Assembly (NCBI GenBank): GCA_033856235.1
Contig: JAWVFI010000164.1
Location: forward strand, 25,394-89,393
DNA length: 64,000 nucleotides
Direction of reading: 5' to 3'
Source: DASXRU01 sp033856235
Lineage (GTDB): Bacteria > Acidobacteriota > Blastocatellia > Pyrinomonadales > Pyrinomonadaceae
Under the pieces are notes generated by a model. That model did not search any database, was not told the DNA's origin, and was given only the letters and a program-made list of their open reading frames with translations. Of this stretch, positions 42,989 to 50,815 are shown piece by piece (position 1 is the first letter of the stretch; each line of letters begins with the position of its first letter). The translations under genes and the position numbers were made by a program.

Positions 42989-44602
42989 TTAGCGCCTGGG
43001 TAGCTGCTGGAATTTGCCGGTCTTGATCACTGCATCGCGGACAGCGTGCGCGATGAGTTCGTAGCCCGCGGCGTTGGTATGAAAGCCATCGGCCTGAAGA
43101 TCCAGTTTCCCAAAAGTTTCAATTGGTCGATAGCTCCGCCCGTCCGCTGTGGGGGTTATGAAGTTTCGGATCTTCGGTAAATCCAGATTCTCCCATTTTC
43201 CTTCAGTTCCGCTGTTCGTATACACGTAGAAAATCTTTCTTTCGGGCCGAAGTTTCAAGGCATAGGACCATACGTTGTCACCCGCCTTTTGGTCTCCGTG
43301 AGTGCCGTCATCGAACATTTGCACTTTGTTCGGTACGTTATTGCCAAGCTCAGGATAAGGGCCGACAATGAACATCCCTCGCGGCACGGAGCCCGGATCC
43401 GTTAGAACTCTAAAGACTATTTCAAAGCGGTGATTGCTGAAGCTCAGACCGTCGTCAGGCGCCGGCTGCAGTCCAAGTTTTTGCTCCAACTCACTATCCA
43501 TCCGCTGGCGTTCACGGTTTATCAGCTGGCAACTGTCTACCAGCGAAACATTCTCTTCTTGTGAAATCTTTTGCAGCGCCGACTGGTAAGGGCTACCGGG
43601 ACGCAACTCGTTGTGGAGCAGAATCGGGACGGCTCCGTGCTCGCGCACCAGCCGGATCATCTCGCGAATGTTGCGTTCGTATTCAGCGGGTGGAACTCGG
43701 ACTCTCGCTTCCAGTCGTTCGTAATCTTTGGCTTCCAGGGCGTCGGCGCTGACCCACGACTCATAGAGAAATTTGTCCTGAGGGTCGCTCACCGCTTTGA
43801 CCGTTTCGCCCATCGTTACCGACTTGAACTTGCTCAGCTGGCCCAGGTACATAGCCAGTTTGTAGATCTGGGAATTCTCAGTGACAAAGCGCCGCAGGTT
43901 GAAGCGATGCGCCTTGGGCACAAACACATCCCGGTCATGCCATCCCGAAATCGAAGCATCGTTCATTGAAAAGCCGATGAGGACGATGTCCGGCTGAAAT
44001 GCCAGAACTTTGCGCTGCAACAGTTTCAGTCCCAAGTGAGAGGTGTAGGCCAACATGCCGAAATTCAGCACCTCGATTTTTCGCCCAGGAAATTCCGAGC
44101 GCAACAGCGCGGCTAATTGGTTCGGATAAGTTTTATCCGAATCTACGTTGTGGCCGAAGGTCCAGGAATCGCCGAGGGCAATTATCCGAATCGTGTCAGG
44201 CGCTTTCGCGGTGGGAAACTCGGCGTCTCTGAATCCGGCCGAGTTGAAAGTAACCGTCCATCTGGGACTGTCTTTAAACTCGTCCGGAACGCTGGGACTG
44301 AACCGCCCCAGCAATGCTTTGCGTTCATCTTCTGAGCGCATGGGGCGGAACAAATCAAGATAGGTTTGCCGTGCGTGAGGGTGTCCCTGCCACATCAGCT
44401 CATCGTCGGGATCGAGAATTCGTAACCCATCGCTCCACGGCGGGACGGCGCCAAAATTTCGCACCATGTAAGGAACCATCACGTATTCAACCCGCGAATT
44501 TCTGACGCGATACGCAATTCTGATCCCGATTTCAAGCAGCAGGATGCAAATCAGCGTCACCACCATCACCGGAAGGATCTTCCCAGTGATGATTTTTCGC
44601 AT
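42989..44602 (-). CDS. SGNH/GDSL-family hydrolase with N-terminal membrane anchor
   Basis: The start is set at the ATG of MRKIITGKILPVM (44602), because the longer frame to 44821 is encoded by a palindromic repeat. About 537 residues: one membrane helix (about 8-30), then an SGNH hydrolase fold with block I GDSWTFGHN (nucleophilic Ser), VLNFGMLAYTS, GFSMNDAS (block III) and ADGFHTNAAGY (block V His). An inserted beta-domain (about residues 355-460, IVGPYPELGNN..DDGTHGD) resembles a carbohydrate-binding or starch-binding-like fold. In glycan loci such enzymes add or remove O-acetyl groups; direction is unknown. Confidence 0.8.
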   Translation of the reverse strand: MRKIITGKILPVMVVTLICILLLEIGIRIAYRVRNSRVEYVMVPYMVRNFGAVPPWSDGLRILDPDDELMWQGHPHARQTYLDLFRPMRSEDERKALLGRFSPSVPDEFKDSPRWTVTFNSAGFRDAEFPTAKAPDTIRIIALGDSWTFGHNVDSDKTYPNQLAALLRSEFPGRKIEVLNFGMLAYTSHLGLKLLQRKVLAFQPDIVLIGFSMNDASISGWHDRDVFVPKAHRFNLRRFVTENSQIYKLAMYLGQLSKFKSVTMGETVKAVSDPQDKFLYESWVSADALEAKDYERLEARVRVPPAEYERNIREMIRLVREHGAVPILLHNELRPGSPYQSALQKISQEENVSLVDSCQLINRERQRMDSELEQKLGLQPAPDDGLSFSNHRFEIVFRVLTDPGSVPRGMFIVGPYPELGNNVPNKVQMFDDGTHGDQKAGDNVWSYALKLRPERKIFYVYTNSGTEGKWENLDLPKIRNFITPTADGRSYRPIETFGKLDLQADGFHTNAAGYELIAHAVRDAVIKTGKFQQLPRR

Positions 44603-44651
44603 CCGCTTTAGGAGCGATGAGTGTGATTTGGATTCCTGCAAGAGAGTCAGC

Positions 44652-44792
44652 CGCGGCTTGCCGCCGCACAGTGCGGAAAGCCTCTGGCTTTCCGTCCAGT
44701 CCCCCGTGATTCTCTGAGGCTCAGCCTCAGTAGGAAGTAGAGCCCAAACCGGAAAGGCAAGCCTTTCCGCACTGTGCGGCGGCCAAGCCGCG
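44652..44792. repeat. Paired inverted palindrome, CGGCT..GTGCGGAA family
   Basis: Arms 44652-44682 and 44761-44792 are inverted with one gap (CGCGGCTTG, CCGCCGCACAGTGCGGAAAG). Same family as 17066-17216. Interior has two further small hairpins (GGAAAGCC / GGCTTTCC; CTGAGGCTCAGCCTCAG). Confidence 0.88.
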
Positions 44793-44883
44793 TCTTCACC
44801 CGATTTGAAGTTCGCCGCCACCCACAGGTGAGGGTAAACCGTACGTCATGACTGCGAGTACTACCCGGGGCTGTTTTTCAAAA

Positions 44884-45975
44884 TTATCCCGTTAAAGCAT
44901 CGAGAATTCGATCAGCGGTCTGGCCGTCCCAGAGCGGCGGGATGGTATGGGCCTTCGTTTCATTTTTATCCAGGGCCGCAAACGCTGCAGCGACGATTAT
45001 TTTGGGAGCAGTACCAACCACTATGTTTGTTCCCATCTCAACCGTGATGGGGCGCTCGGTATTCTCGCGCAACGTCAGGCAGGGAATTCTCAGGAACGTT
45101 GTTTCCTCCTGAATCCCGCCAGAGTCGGTCAGCACGAGCCGCGCGCCGCTGTACACATTGAGAAAATCCAGATAAGCCAAAGGCGCGATCAGCCGCACGT
45201 CGTGTTTTGCGATCTCTTCCTCGAGCCCGAAGTCTGAGATTGTTTTGCGGGTCCGCGGGTGCACCGGAAAGATGACCGGCAGTCGCTGGGCAATCTCTGC
45301 CAGGGCTCCGACGATGCGCGTTAGCGTCTCTCGCTCATCGACGTTAGCGGGGCGGTGGAGCGTGACCACGACATAATCTTTTCCCGCCACTCCCAACTCT
45401 AACGCGGCGCGCGAATTCTTCGCCGCCGCCAGATGCTTCACCAGCGAGTCGATCATTATATTGCCGACAAACTTGATGCGCTCCGCGGGAATTCCTTCGG
45501 CCAACAGGTTTGCATCCGCATCCTTTGAGGGGGTGAAGAGCAGGTCCGAGATTTGATCGGTAAGGACCCGGTTGATCTCTTCGGGCATAGTGCGGTCGCG
45601 ACTTCGCAGCCCGGCTTCCACGTGGCCCAACTTCACACCGAGTTTGGAGCAAACCAGGGCGCACGCCAGGGTCGAATTCACATCACCAACGACCAGCACC
45701 CAATCGGGCTGTTCGCGCAGGATGACAGGCTCGAACCGCTCCATCACGGCTGCGGTCTGTACGGCATGCGAAGCTGAGCCTACGCCGAGATGAACATCCG
45801 GGACCGGGAGTTCCAGGTCGCGCAGAAACACTTCGGACATCGCCTCGTCATAATGCTGGCCCGTATGCACCAGAAGCGGCGCGAACTCTCGCTCGCGCCG
45901 CTTCATGGCTGCCACAATGGGTGCGACCTTCATCATATTCGGCCGCGCTCCGATGACGTTGATTACTTTGAGCAT
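44884..45975 (-). CDS. wecB: UDP-N-acetylglucosamine 2-epimerase (non-hydrolysing)
   Basis: Converts UDP-GlcNAc to UDP-ManNAc. 363 residues: N-terminal VINVIGARPNMMKVAPI, HTGQHYDEAMSEVF, LVVGDVNSTLACALV, GHVEAGLRSRD (catalytic His/Glu region), and C-terminal LTDSGGIQEET. Cytoplasmic homodimer. Product would be the substrate of the dehydrogenase at 46458, making UDP-ManNAcA. A decayed hicA gene sits 13 bp upstream, between these two enzymes. Confidence 0.95.
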   Translation of the reverse strand: MLKVINVIGARPNMMKVAPIVAAMKRREREFAPLLVHTGQHYDEAMSEVFLRDLELPVPDVHLGVGSASHAVQTAAVMERFEPVILREQPDWVLVVGDVNSTLACALVCSKLGVKLGHVEAGLRSRDRTMPEEINRVLTDQISDLLFTPSKDADANLLAEGIPAERIKFVGNIMIDSLVKHLAAAKNSRAALELGVAGKDYVVVTLHRPANVDERETLTRIVGALAEIAQRLPVIFPVHPRTRKTISDFGLEEEIAKHDVRLIAPLAYLDFLNVYSGARLVLTDSGGIQEETTFLRIPCLTLRENTERPITVEMGTNIVVGTAPKIIVAAAFAALDKNETKAHTIPPLWDGQTADRILDALTG

Positions 45976-45988
45976 CGACTAATGTGGT

Positions 45989-46233
45989 TCATGTCCTAAA
46001 CGCTCGAATGATCACTTCGTCTCTGGTAAGGCCAAAATGTTCCCCGACATCGCTGAGGATTCCTGCCAATGTGCCAGTTTAATTGGATCGTGTTGTGGGA
46101 TTGTCACATGATGTTCGCCGCCCTCAACTGTTGTCAGTCTCAGGTGGCTTCCGCTTTGCCGGGTGATTTGATAACCAAAGACTCTTAGGCGCTTTGCAAG
46201 CTCGTCACCAGAAACATCGCGCGGCAGTTTCAT
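45989..46233 (-). pseudogene. hicA: Frameshifted HicA-type toxin gene
   Basis: HicA is a small ribonuclease toxin with a dsRBD-like fold and a catalytic His in a GSH motif. The frame from 46233 reads SGDELAKRLRVFGYQITRQS, GSHLRLT, HVTIPQHDPIKL, and then departs: the stop comes at 46012. A one-base deletion near 46073-46077 (expected GGC ACA, present GC ACA) explains it, since the next frame restores the family tail GTLAGILSDVGEHFGLTRDE, ending with a TGA at 45989. So only the last part is out of frame. A sequencing error is the alternative. Overlaps hicB by ATGA. Confidence 0.8.
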
Positions 46234-46436
46234 GCGGCAATTACTTCTTCGTGGACGAAATGAAGACGAATAATTTTCGGGCCTTGGCCATCTTCAAAAT
46301 GACAGCGCACCGCATTCCTCACCTGTTCACGCAGACTTGGCAAATCGTCGGCTTCAGTAAAAACCGAGATTCCCAAGGCTCTCGCCGTATACCCGCCTTC
46401 AGGGGCATTCTCGACCAGGAAAATCAACTCTTCCAT
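46230..46436 (-). CDS. hicB: HicB-type antitoxin (short form)
   Basis: 68 residues, MEELIFLVENAPEGGYTARAL then a helix-strand HicB/DUF1902-like partner (EDGQGPKIIRLHFVHEEVIAA). The stop codon overlaps the hicA start (ATGA), the usual coupling of type II modules. A DNA-binding domain is absent, as in short HicB proteins. Together with the disrupted toxin it is probably neutral now. Confidence 0.7.
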   Translation of the reverse strand: MEELIFLVENAPEGGYTARALGISVFTEADDLPSLREQVRNAVRCHFEDGQGPKIIRLHFVHEEVIAA

Positions 46437-46457
46437 AATTCACCCTCACGATGCGGA

Positions 46458-47795
46458 CTATAGCCGAATGATCCGCGCCCGGCTGGAACGCCGTAGATCG
46501 CCGTTTAAGGCGTTGCGGGTATCCACCACCAGGGGAGCCAGATCGGTGATTCGTTGATAGTCGATTTGGCTGTGGTTGGTCACTATGACGACACAGTCGG
46601 CGCCGCGAACTTCATCATCCGTCAGTTCGATCGAACGCAAAGGCGCGCCGCTGGCGTCGGTGTGGGCGTCGTCAAAACTCAACTCCGCAACATAAGGGTC
46701 GTGGTAACTGACATGCGCCCCCTTGCTGCGCAGCCGATCAATGATCGACAGCGCCGGACTTTCGCGCACATCGTCGATGTCTTGCTTATAGGCAACGCCT
46801 ATCAACAAAACGCGCGAACCTTTCATCGCCTTCTCTTCGTCATTCAGGCCGTCCGAGATGAGCTGCACCACATGATCGGGCATGCGAGAGTTAACCTCTT
46901 CAGCTAAGCCGATGAACCTGGAATCAAAACCATGTTGACGCGCTTTCCATGAAAGATAATGCGGATCAAGCGGAATACAATGACCACCAATTCCGGGCCC
47001 GGGAAAGAACGGCATAAAACCGAAAGGCTTGGTGGCTGCCGCATGAATTACCTCCCACGTGTCTATGTTCAAGGCATAGCAGAGCCGCGCCATCTCATTC
47101 GCCATACCAATGTTCACCGCGCGAAAAGTATTTTCCAGCAGCTTGGTGGCTTCTGCTACACGGGCTGAGGAAACAGCATGCACGTTGCGGACAATTTGTG
47201 AATAGAGATGTGCGGCCGCGGCAGTAGAATCCGCGGTCACTCCGCCCACGACCTTGGGAATGTTATGTGTCTGATACCGCGCATTGCCGGGATCGACTCG
47301 CTCCGGGGAAAAGGCGAGGAGTAAATCTTCATCCAGCTTCAGCCCGGAGTCGGTGAACATAGGAAGCAGCACTTCATCAGTCGTCCCCGGGTAGGTGGTC
47401 GATTCCAGAATTATCAATTGTCCCCGGTGCAGGCGTTTTTTGATCTCTTCGGCCGCTGCCAGGATGTAGGAAACGTCAGGCTCTTTGGTCTTGCGTAGCG
47501 GCGTCGGCACGCAGATGATGACCGCATCACATTCGCTTAGGTGATCAAAATCCGTAGTCGCACTCAGGCGTTTGGCGGCGACATATTCTTTTATGGAGTC
47601 CGAAGTCACATCGCCGATGTACGACATGCCGGCGTTGATCTGCGCAGCCTTGTGAGCATCGACTTCAAAGCCGATACTCGTAAACCCGCCACGGGCAAAC
47701 TCGGCCAGTAACGGCAAACCTACATAACCCAAGCCAATGACGCCGATGCACGCGCGCTTTTCAGTAATCAAAGAAATGATTTCGTCCTTAACCAT
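46458..47795 (-). CDS. UDP-sugar 6-dehydrogenase (UDP-ManNAc/GlcNAc type)
   Basis: 445 residues with three domains of nucleotide-sugar dehydrogenases: NAD-binding (GVIGLGYVGLPLLAEFARGG), central catalytic helix, C-terminal UDP-binding. Key motifs: FSPERVDPGN, the nucleophile-containing GPGIGGHCIPLDPHYL (catalytic Cys), and the late YHDPY. Four-electron oxidation of C6 to a uronate. WecC (UDP-ManNAc) is the likely activity as wecB is adjacent, but WbpA-type UDP-GlcNAc is not excluded. First gene of the cluster's left-facing run. Confidence 0.92.
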   Translation of the reverse strand: MVKDEIISLITEKRACIGVIGLGYVGLPLLAEFARGGFTSIGFEVDAHKAAQINAGMSYIGDVTSDSIKEYVAAKRLSATTDFDHLSECDAVIICVPTPLRKTKEPDVSYILAAAEEIKKRLHRGQLIILESTTYPGTTDEVLLPMFTDSGLKLDEDLLLAFSPERVDPGNARYQTHNIPKVVGGVTADSTAAAAHLYSQIVRNVHAVSSARVAEATKLLENTFRAVNIGMANEMARLCYALNIDTWEVIHAAATKPFGFMPFFPGPGIGGHCIPLDPHYLSWKARQHGFDSRFIGLAEEVNSRMPDHVVQLISDGLNDEEKAMKGSRVLLIGVAYKQDIDDVRESPALSIIDRLRSKGAHVSYHDPYVAELSFDDAHTDASGAPLRSIELTDDEVRGADCVVIVTNHSQIDYQRITDLAPLVVDTRNALNGDLRRSSRARIIRL

Positions 47796-47999
47796 ATATA
47801 AAAGTGTTACCTCTGGTAATTAGTGAATTTGCCGGGGTGAATTGCCGGCGTGCGTGGATAAAACTATGATGACCGAAACATACAGAATCGTCTCTCTGGC
47901 GGTAGCTTGATGGGCAGGCGCCTCGAGGTTTTTCTGCTACTGGGTTCGAGCAAGACTATTTGAGCACCCCATAACCTGTCAAGCAGGGCTTACTCCAGG
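47796..47999. other. Upstream region of the dehydrogenase gene
   Basis: Part of a 398-bp gene-free stretch (47796-48193). It should contain the promoter of the left-facing glycan run; no clear -35/-10 pair or gene is seen. A repeat fills the remainder (48000-48171). Confidence 0.35.
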
Positions 48000-48171
48000 T
48001 AGTGGGTCAGTTGGAAATCTCATTAGCACCTGACTTCAGTCAGGTGTTTATGGACAAACCTTGATGCTTAACCGTTTTCAACGGTTTCTCCCCAATAAAC
48101 CGTTAAAACGGTTCGTGGAATCCTGTCCCACGCAATCACCGCACTGAAGTGCGGTGCTAATGAGATTTGAC
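48000..48171. repeat. Composite palindrome, CTCATTAGCACC family
   Basis: Outer arms 48016-48030 and 48153-48169 (AAATCTCATTAGCACC) are inverted. Within: CACCTGACTTCAGTCAGGTG (48028-48047), AACCGTTTTCAACGGTTT (48070-48087), AAACCGTTAAAACGGTT (48097-48113) and CACCGCACTGAAGTGCGGTG (48137-48156). Homologous to 56425-56567. Confidence 0.88.
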
Positions 48172-48193
48172 AAGCTCGCCTGTGAAAGTCGGG

Positions 48194-48757
48194 CTACTGT
48201 CCCGCATGTTCACTGGCGCGTTTAATTGCTCTTAGCATCAGAATACGGATCAGGCCGCTGAATGGCCTCACTAGGAGCCAGTAAGCGCGAAACTTTCGCC
48301 GGCTCGACGGATCGCCGCACAAAATGCGCGTTTCGGTGCTTAGCAAAGTCCGTTCATTGCCGACGTCGCTCAGGGCAAAGTTCCAAACCGCGCGCGCGGT
48401 GCCAGCTGGAACCGGGCCCTGGAAGTTTTCCTCTTTGAAAGGCAACAGGTTGCCGACCGGTCGCCAGAACCGTCCGGCGACGCCGAGCACGATTTCGCGA
48501 TCGCGGTTTCCCGCCAACTTGCCGAAACCCGATCCAATGATTGTGTGCAGAGTGATTTTCCGGTGTACCGGTCGACACTCTGCTGGATGGAGAACTAACG
48601 CCGGAAGGGAACGCAAACCAAGCAGGCTTTTGATTATTGGTGAACCGCCCAGATCCGTGGTCCAAAGAGCTTCATACACAACCTCGCGCGGCGCTGCAAT
48701 TTCTATGCGGTGTAGTTCCGCAGCGTCTGATAGCGGCATGAAGTAGTCAATTAACAT
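48194..48757 (-). CDS. SRPBCC-like protein of unknown function (DUF2867-like)
   Basis: Start is the ATG at 48757, which overlaps the stop of the small membrane gene; a longer frame to 48790 lies within that gene. About 187 residues, LHRIEIAAPREVVYEALWTTD opening a START/SRPBCC-type beta-helix grip fold, with SKSLLGLRSLPAL-like helix and WNFALSDVGNERTLLSTETRI on the last strand. Probably binds a hydrophobic ligand. The small membrane gene precedes it, with a GGGAG ribosome site. Confidence 0.72.
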   Translation of the reverse strand: MLIDYFMPLSDAAELHRIEIAAPREVVYEALWTTDLGGSPIIKSLLGLRSLPALVLHPAECRPVHRKITLHTIIGSGFGKLAGNRDREIVLGVAGRFWRPVGNLLPFKEENFQGPVPAGTARAVWNFALSDVGNERTLLSTETRILCGDPSSRRKFRAYWLLVRPFSGLIRILMLRAIKRASEHAGQ

Positions 48758-48911
48758 CACGCTCCCGGCGGGCCCGGGCCAACAGGGCAATACCCATGAT
48801 CACGAACGCGCTGCCTCCCGCCAGGCCCGGCGTGCGATGACGAAAGATGATCATGTTCGCGAGGCCGACTACTATGAAAAAGATACCGATGCGTCTGTTA
48901 CGACTTCTCAT
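48747..48911 (-). CDS. Small two-helix membrane protein (54 aa)
   Basis: Missed by length cut-offs. ATG at 48911 has a strong AGGAAGGA ribosome site; product MRSRNRRIGIFFIVVGLANM, two hydrophobic segments (about 8-22, 30-45) and basic ends, ending with REERDVN-like residues RERDVN. Its stop overlaps the start of the SRPBCC-like gene by 11 bp, indicating coupled translation. No homologous family is recalled. Confidence 0.7.
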   Translation of the reverse strand: MRSRNRRIGIFFIVVGLANMIIFRHRTPGLAGGSAFVIMGIALLARARRERDVN

Positions 48912-48948
48912 TATCTAATCCTTCCTGTTGGTTAGAAGTTCGAGAGGA

Positions 48949-50724
48949 TTACTTCACCCATTCAACGCCGATTTCAGTTTCCACCTTAACCGGCACCGTC
49001 GTGAGATATTCTTCGCCCGCCAGGCACATGGCCTTTTCCACGCGGCGAGCCACATCATCGGCATCGCCGGCATCGGCCTCGACGACAATCTCGTCATGAA
49101 TAATGTTCACCACCCGTCCTGATGTTTCCTTGAGCTCGTCGCGCAAGAGGCGGAGGGCGCGTTTCAGAATGTCGGCGCTGGTTCCCTGAATCGGCGTGTT
49201 CTTGCCGTTGCGCTTGGTCATGGAGATTTGCTGGCGATCCTGTTCGTCATAGCGAAAACGGACCAGGCGTCCCGAGGCGGTTCGCGCCTGTCGATCGCGA
49301 ACCGCGCGATCGGCCGCCTCGTGGAGGTAAGTATCGAGCTGGCGATAGGTCGCGAAGTACTTGCGCAGGACGTTTTCCGCCTCGCTGATACTCAGGCCGG
49401 TCATGATGGAGAACCTTTGCGCGCCAATGCCATACACCACGCCGAAGTTCAAGCGCTTGGCAAAGTCGCGCTGCTCGCGGCTTACCTGATCCAAAGGCAC
49501 ATTGAATACTTCTGCCGCGGTCACCCGGTGCAAATCTGCTCCCGAATTGAAGGCGCTGATGAAGCCCTGGTCGCCGGAGAATTCAGCGAGGATGCGCAAC
49601 TCAATCTGTGAATAGTCGGCGATGATCAGTTTCCTGCCGGACGGATGGCCGCTGAAGCAGCGGCGATATTCCACCGCATGCGGCACCTGCTGAATGTTGG
49701 GGTTGGTACACGAGAAGCGTCCCGTCGGCGCGCCGATCTGGCGGAAGTCGGCGTGCAAACGGCCGGTCGCAGGATTGATCAGCTCGATCATGTTCTGCCC
49801 GTAACTGGTGAGCGCTTTCTGCACTGTGCGGTATTCAAGCAAGGTGGCAATCACCGGATACTGTGCGGCCAGGGGCTGTAACTTCCAGTTGCGGGTCGAG
49901 TCAGGAACTGGAATGCCCAGCCGCTGTAATGCCTGCGTCAGTTGCTGATGCGAATCCAGGTTGATGTCATCACGCGCCGGGCCGCCAAAGAGGGAGCCCT
50001 GTAACGACTCTTCCGCCAGGACCTCCTGAAGTTCTTCGGCAAGTTCTCCGCGGCGTTTCTCGACGATCGCCAGTTGTTCCAGCCACCGGTCCTTGTGCAT
50101 GTAAAAGCCGGTCAGCTCGATATCGGTGACCGGCATCACGCACTCAAACTCAAGCTGGGCGCATTTGACTAGCGAGTCGGATTTCAATCGCTCGATCAAC
50201 TTTTCGCGCAAGGGCAGCAGGATCGCCGCATCGCGCGCGGCATACTCCAACTGGGCGGTTGATAGTTCCAGGTCCCAGTTGCTAAGTCGCTCAGTCTTAT
50301 CAACGTATTCATTCAGGTACCGGCCGGCGACGGCTTCCAGACCATGGCGTTCCTCAATATCGCCGGCGCCGATCAGTTGGCTGGCGAGCAAGGTGTCAAA
50401 GACGCCACCGAGATCGGCGCCCAGATTGTGCTTGATGAATTTCGCGTCGAACTTTGCGTTATGAGCAATCTTGATCGGGCGGGGCGCTTCCAGCAGTCGC
50501 CGCAGCGGAGCAAACACTTCACTCCGGATGAGATTGCCATTGGCAAACGCGTCCAGATCGATAATGCGCACGCCATCGGGCGCTGCCAGTTGAATCAAAC
50601 GCAACCTGGCATTGTAGGGATCGAGATCGGTGGTCTCAGTGTCCAGGCCGATCGCGCTGTGCTGGGACAAAGATTCCACCGCCGTCCGCAGTTCGGGTTC
50701 AGTTTTAATGACCTGGTAATCCAT
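48949..50724 (-). CDS. polA: DNA polymerase I-like family A polymerase without 5'-nuclease
   Basis: 591 residues: N-terminal 3'-5' exonuclease (about 1-190: GLDTETTDLDPYNARLRLIQ, NAKFDAKFIKHN, and YAARDAA) followed by a family A polymerase with motif A DYSQIELRILAEFSGD, motif B KRLNFGVVYGIG and motif C IIHDEIVVE. The 5'-3' exonuclease of full PolA is absent. The exo acidic residues are intact, so proofreading is expected. Start taken at ATG 50724 (MDYQVIKTEPEL); a TTG at 50742 would lie in the repeat. Possibly a repair or second polymerase; a full PolA may be elsewhere. Confidence 0.9.
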   Translation of the reverse strand: MDYQVIKTEPELRTAVESLSQHSAIGLDTETTDLDPYNARLRLIQLAAPDGVRIIDLDAFANGNLIRSEVFAPLRRLLEAPRPIKIAHNAKFDAKFIKHNLGADLGGVFDTLLASQLIGAGDIEERHGLEAVAGRYLNEYVDKTERLSNWDLELSTAQLEYAARDAAILLPLREKLIERLKSDSLVKCAQLEFECVMPVTDIELTGFYMHKDRWLEQLAIVEKRRGELAEELQEVLAEESLQGSLFGGPARDDINLDSHQQLTQALQRLGIPVPDSTRNWKLQPLAAQYPVIATLLEYRTVQKALTSYGQNMIELINPATGRLHADFRQIGAPTGRFSCTNPNIQQVPHAVEYRRCFSGHPSGRKLIIADYSQIELRILAEFSGDQGFISAFNSGADLHRVTAAEVFNVPLDQVSREQRDFAKRLNFGVVYGIGAQRFSIMTGLSISEAENVLRKYFATYRQLDTYLHEAADRAVRDRQARTASGRLVRFRYDEQDRQQISMTKRNGKNTPIQGTSADILKRALRLLRDELKETSGRVVNIIHDEIVVEADAGDADDVARRVEKAMCLAGEEYLTTVPVKVETEIGVEWVK

Positions 50725-50731
50725 GAATTCT

Positions 50732-50807
50732 AAGTCCGACAAACTTCAGTTTGTCGCTTCCACTTGCGCGAGGTTGACCCATCGACAAACTGAAGTTTGT
50801 CGGACAT
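50732..50807. repeat. ACAAACT palindrome pair at the polymerase start
   Basis: Arm 1 at 50732-50756 (GACAAACTTCAGTTTGTC) and inverted arm 2 at 50781-50807 (GACAAACTGAAGTTTGTC) with a 24-bp spacer. Arm 1 lies 8 nt upstream of the ATG, where a ribosome site would be; arm 2 ends 9 bp before the stop of the MFS gene. Confidence 0.92.
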
Positions 50808-50815
50808 TGGGCGCG

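Noticed and set aside
44603..44821. Longer N-terminus for the SGNH hydrolase
   Set aside because: Encoded by the CGGCT-type repeat; no membrane or signal feature and low sense content.
27792..50807. CRISPR-like arrangement of the ACAAACT/GCAAACT palindromes
   Set aside because: Copies are kilobases apart, occur as inverted pairs, have no regular spacers and no cas genes are near.
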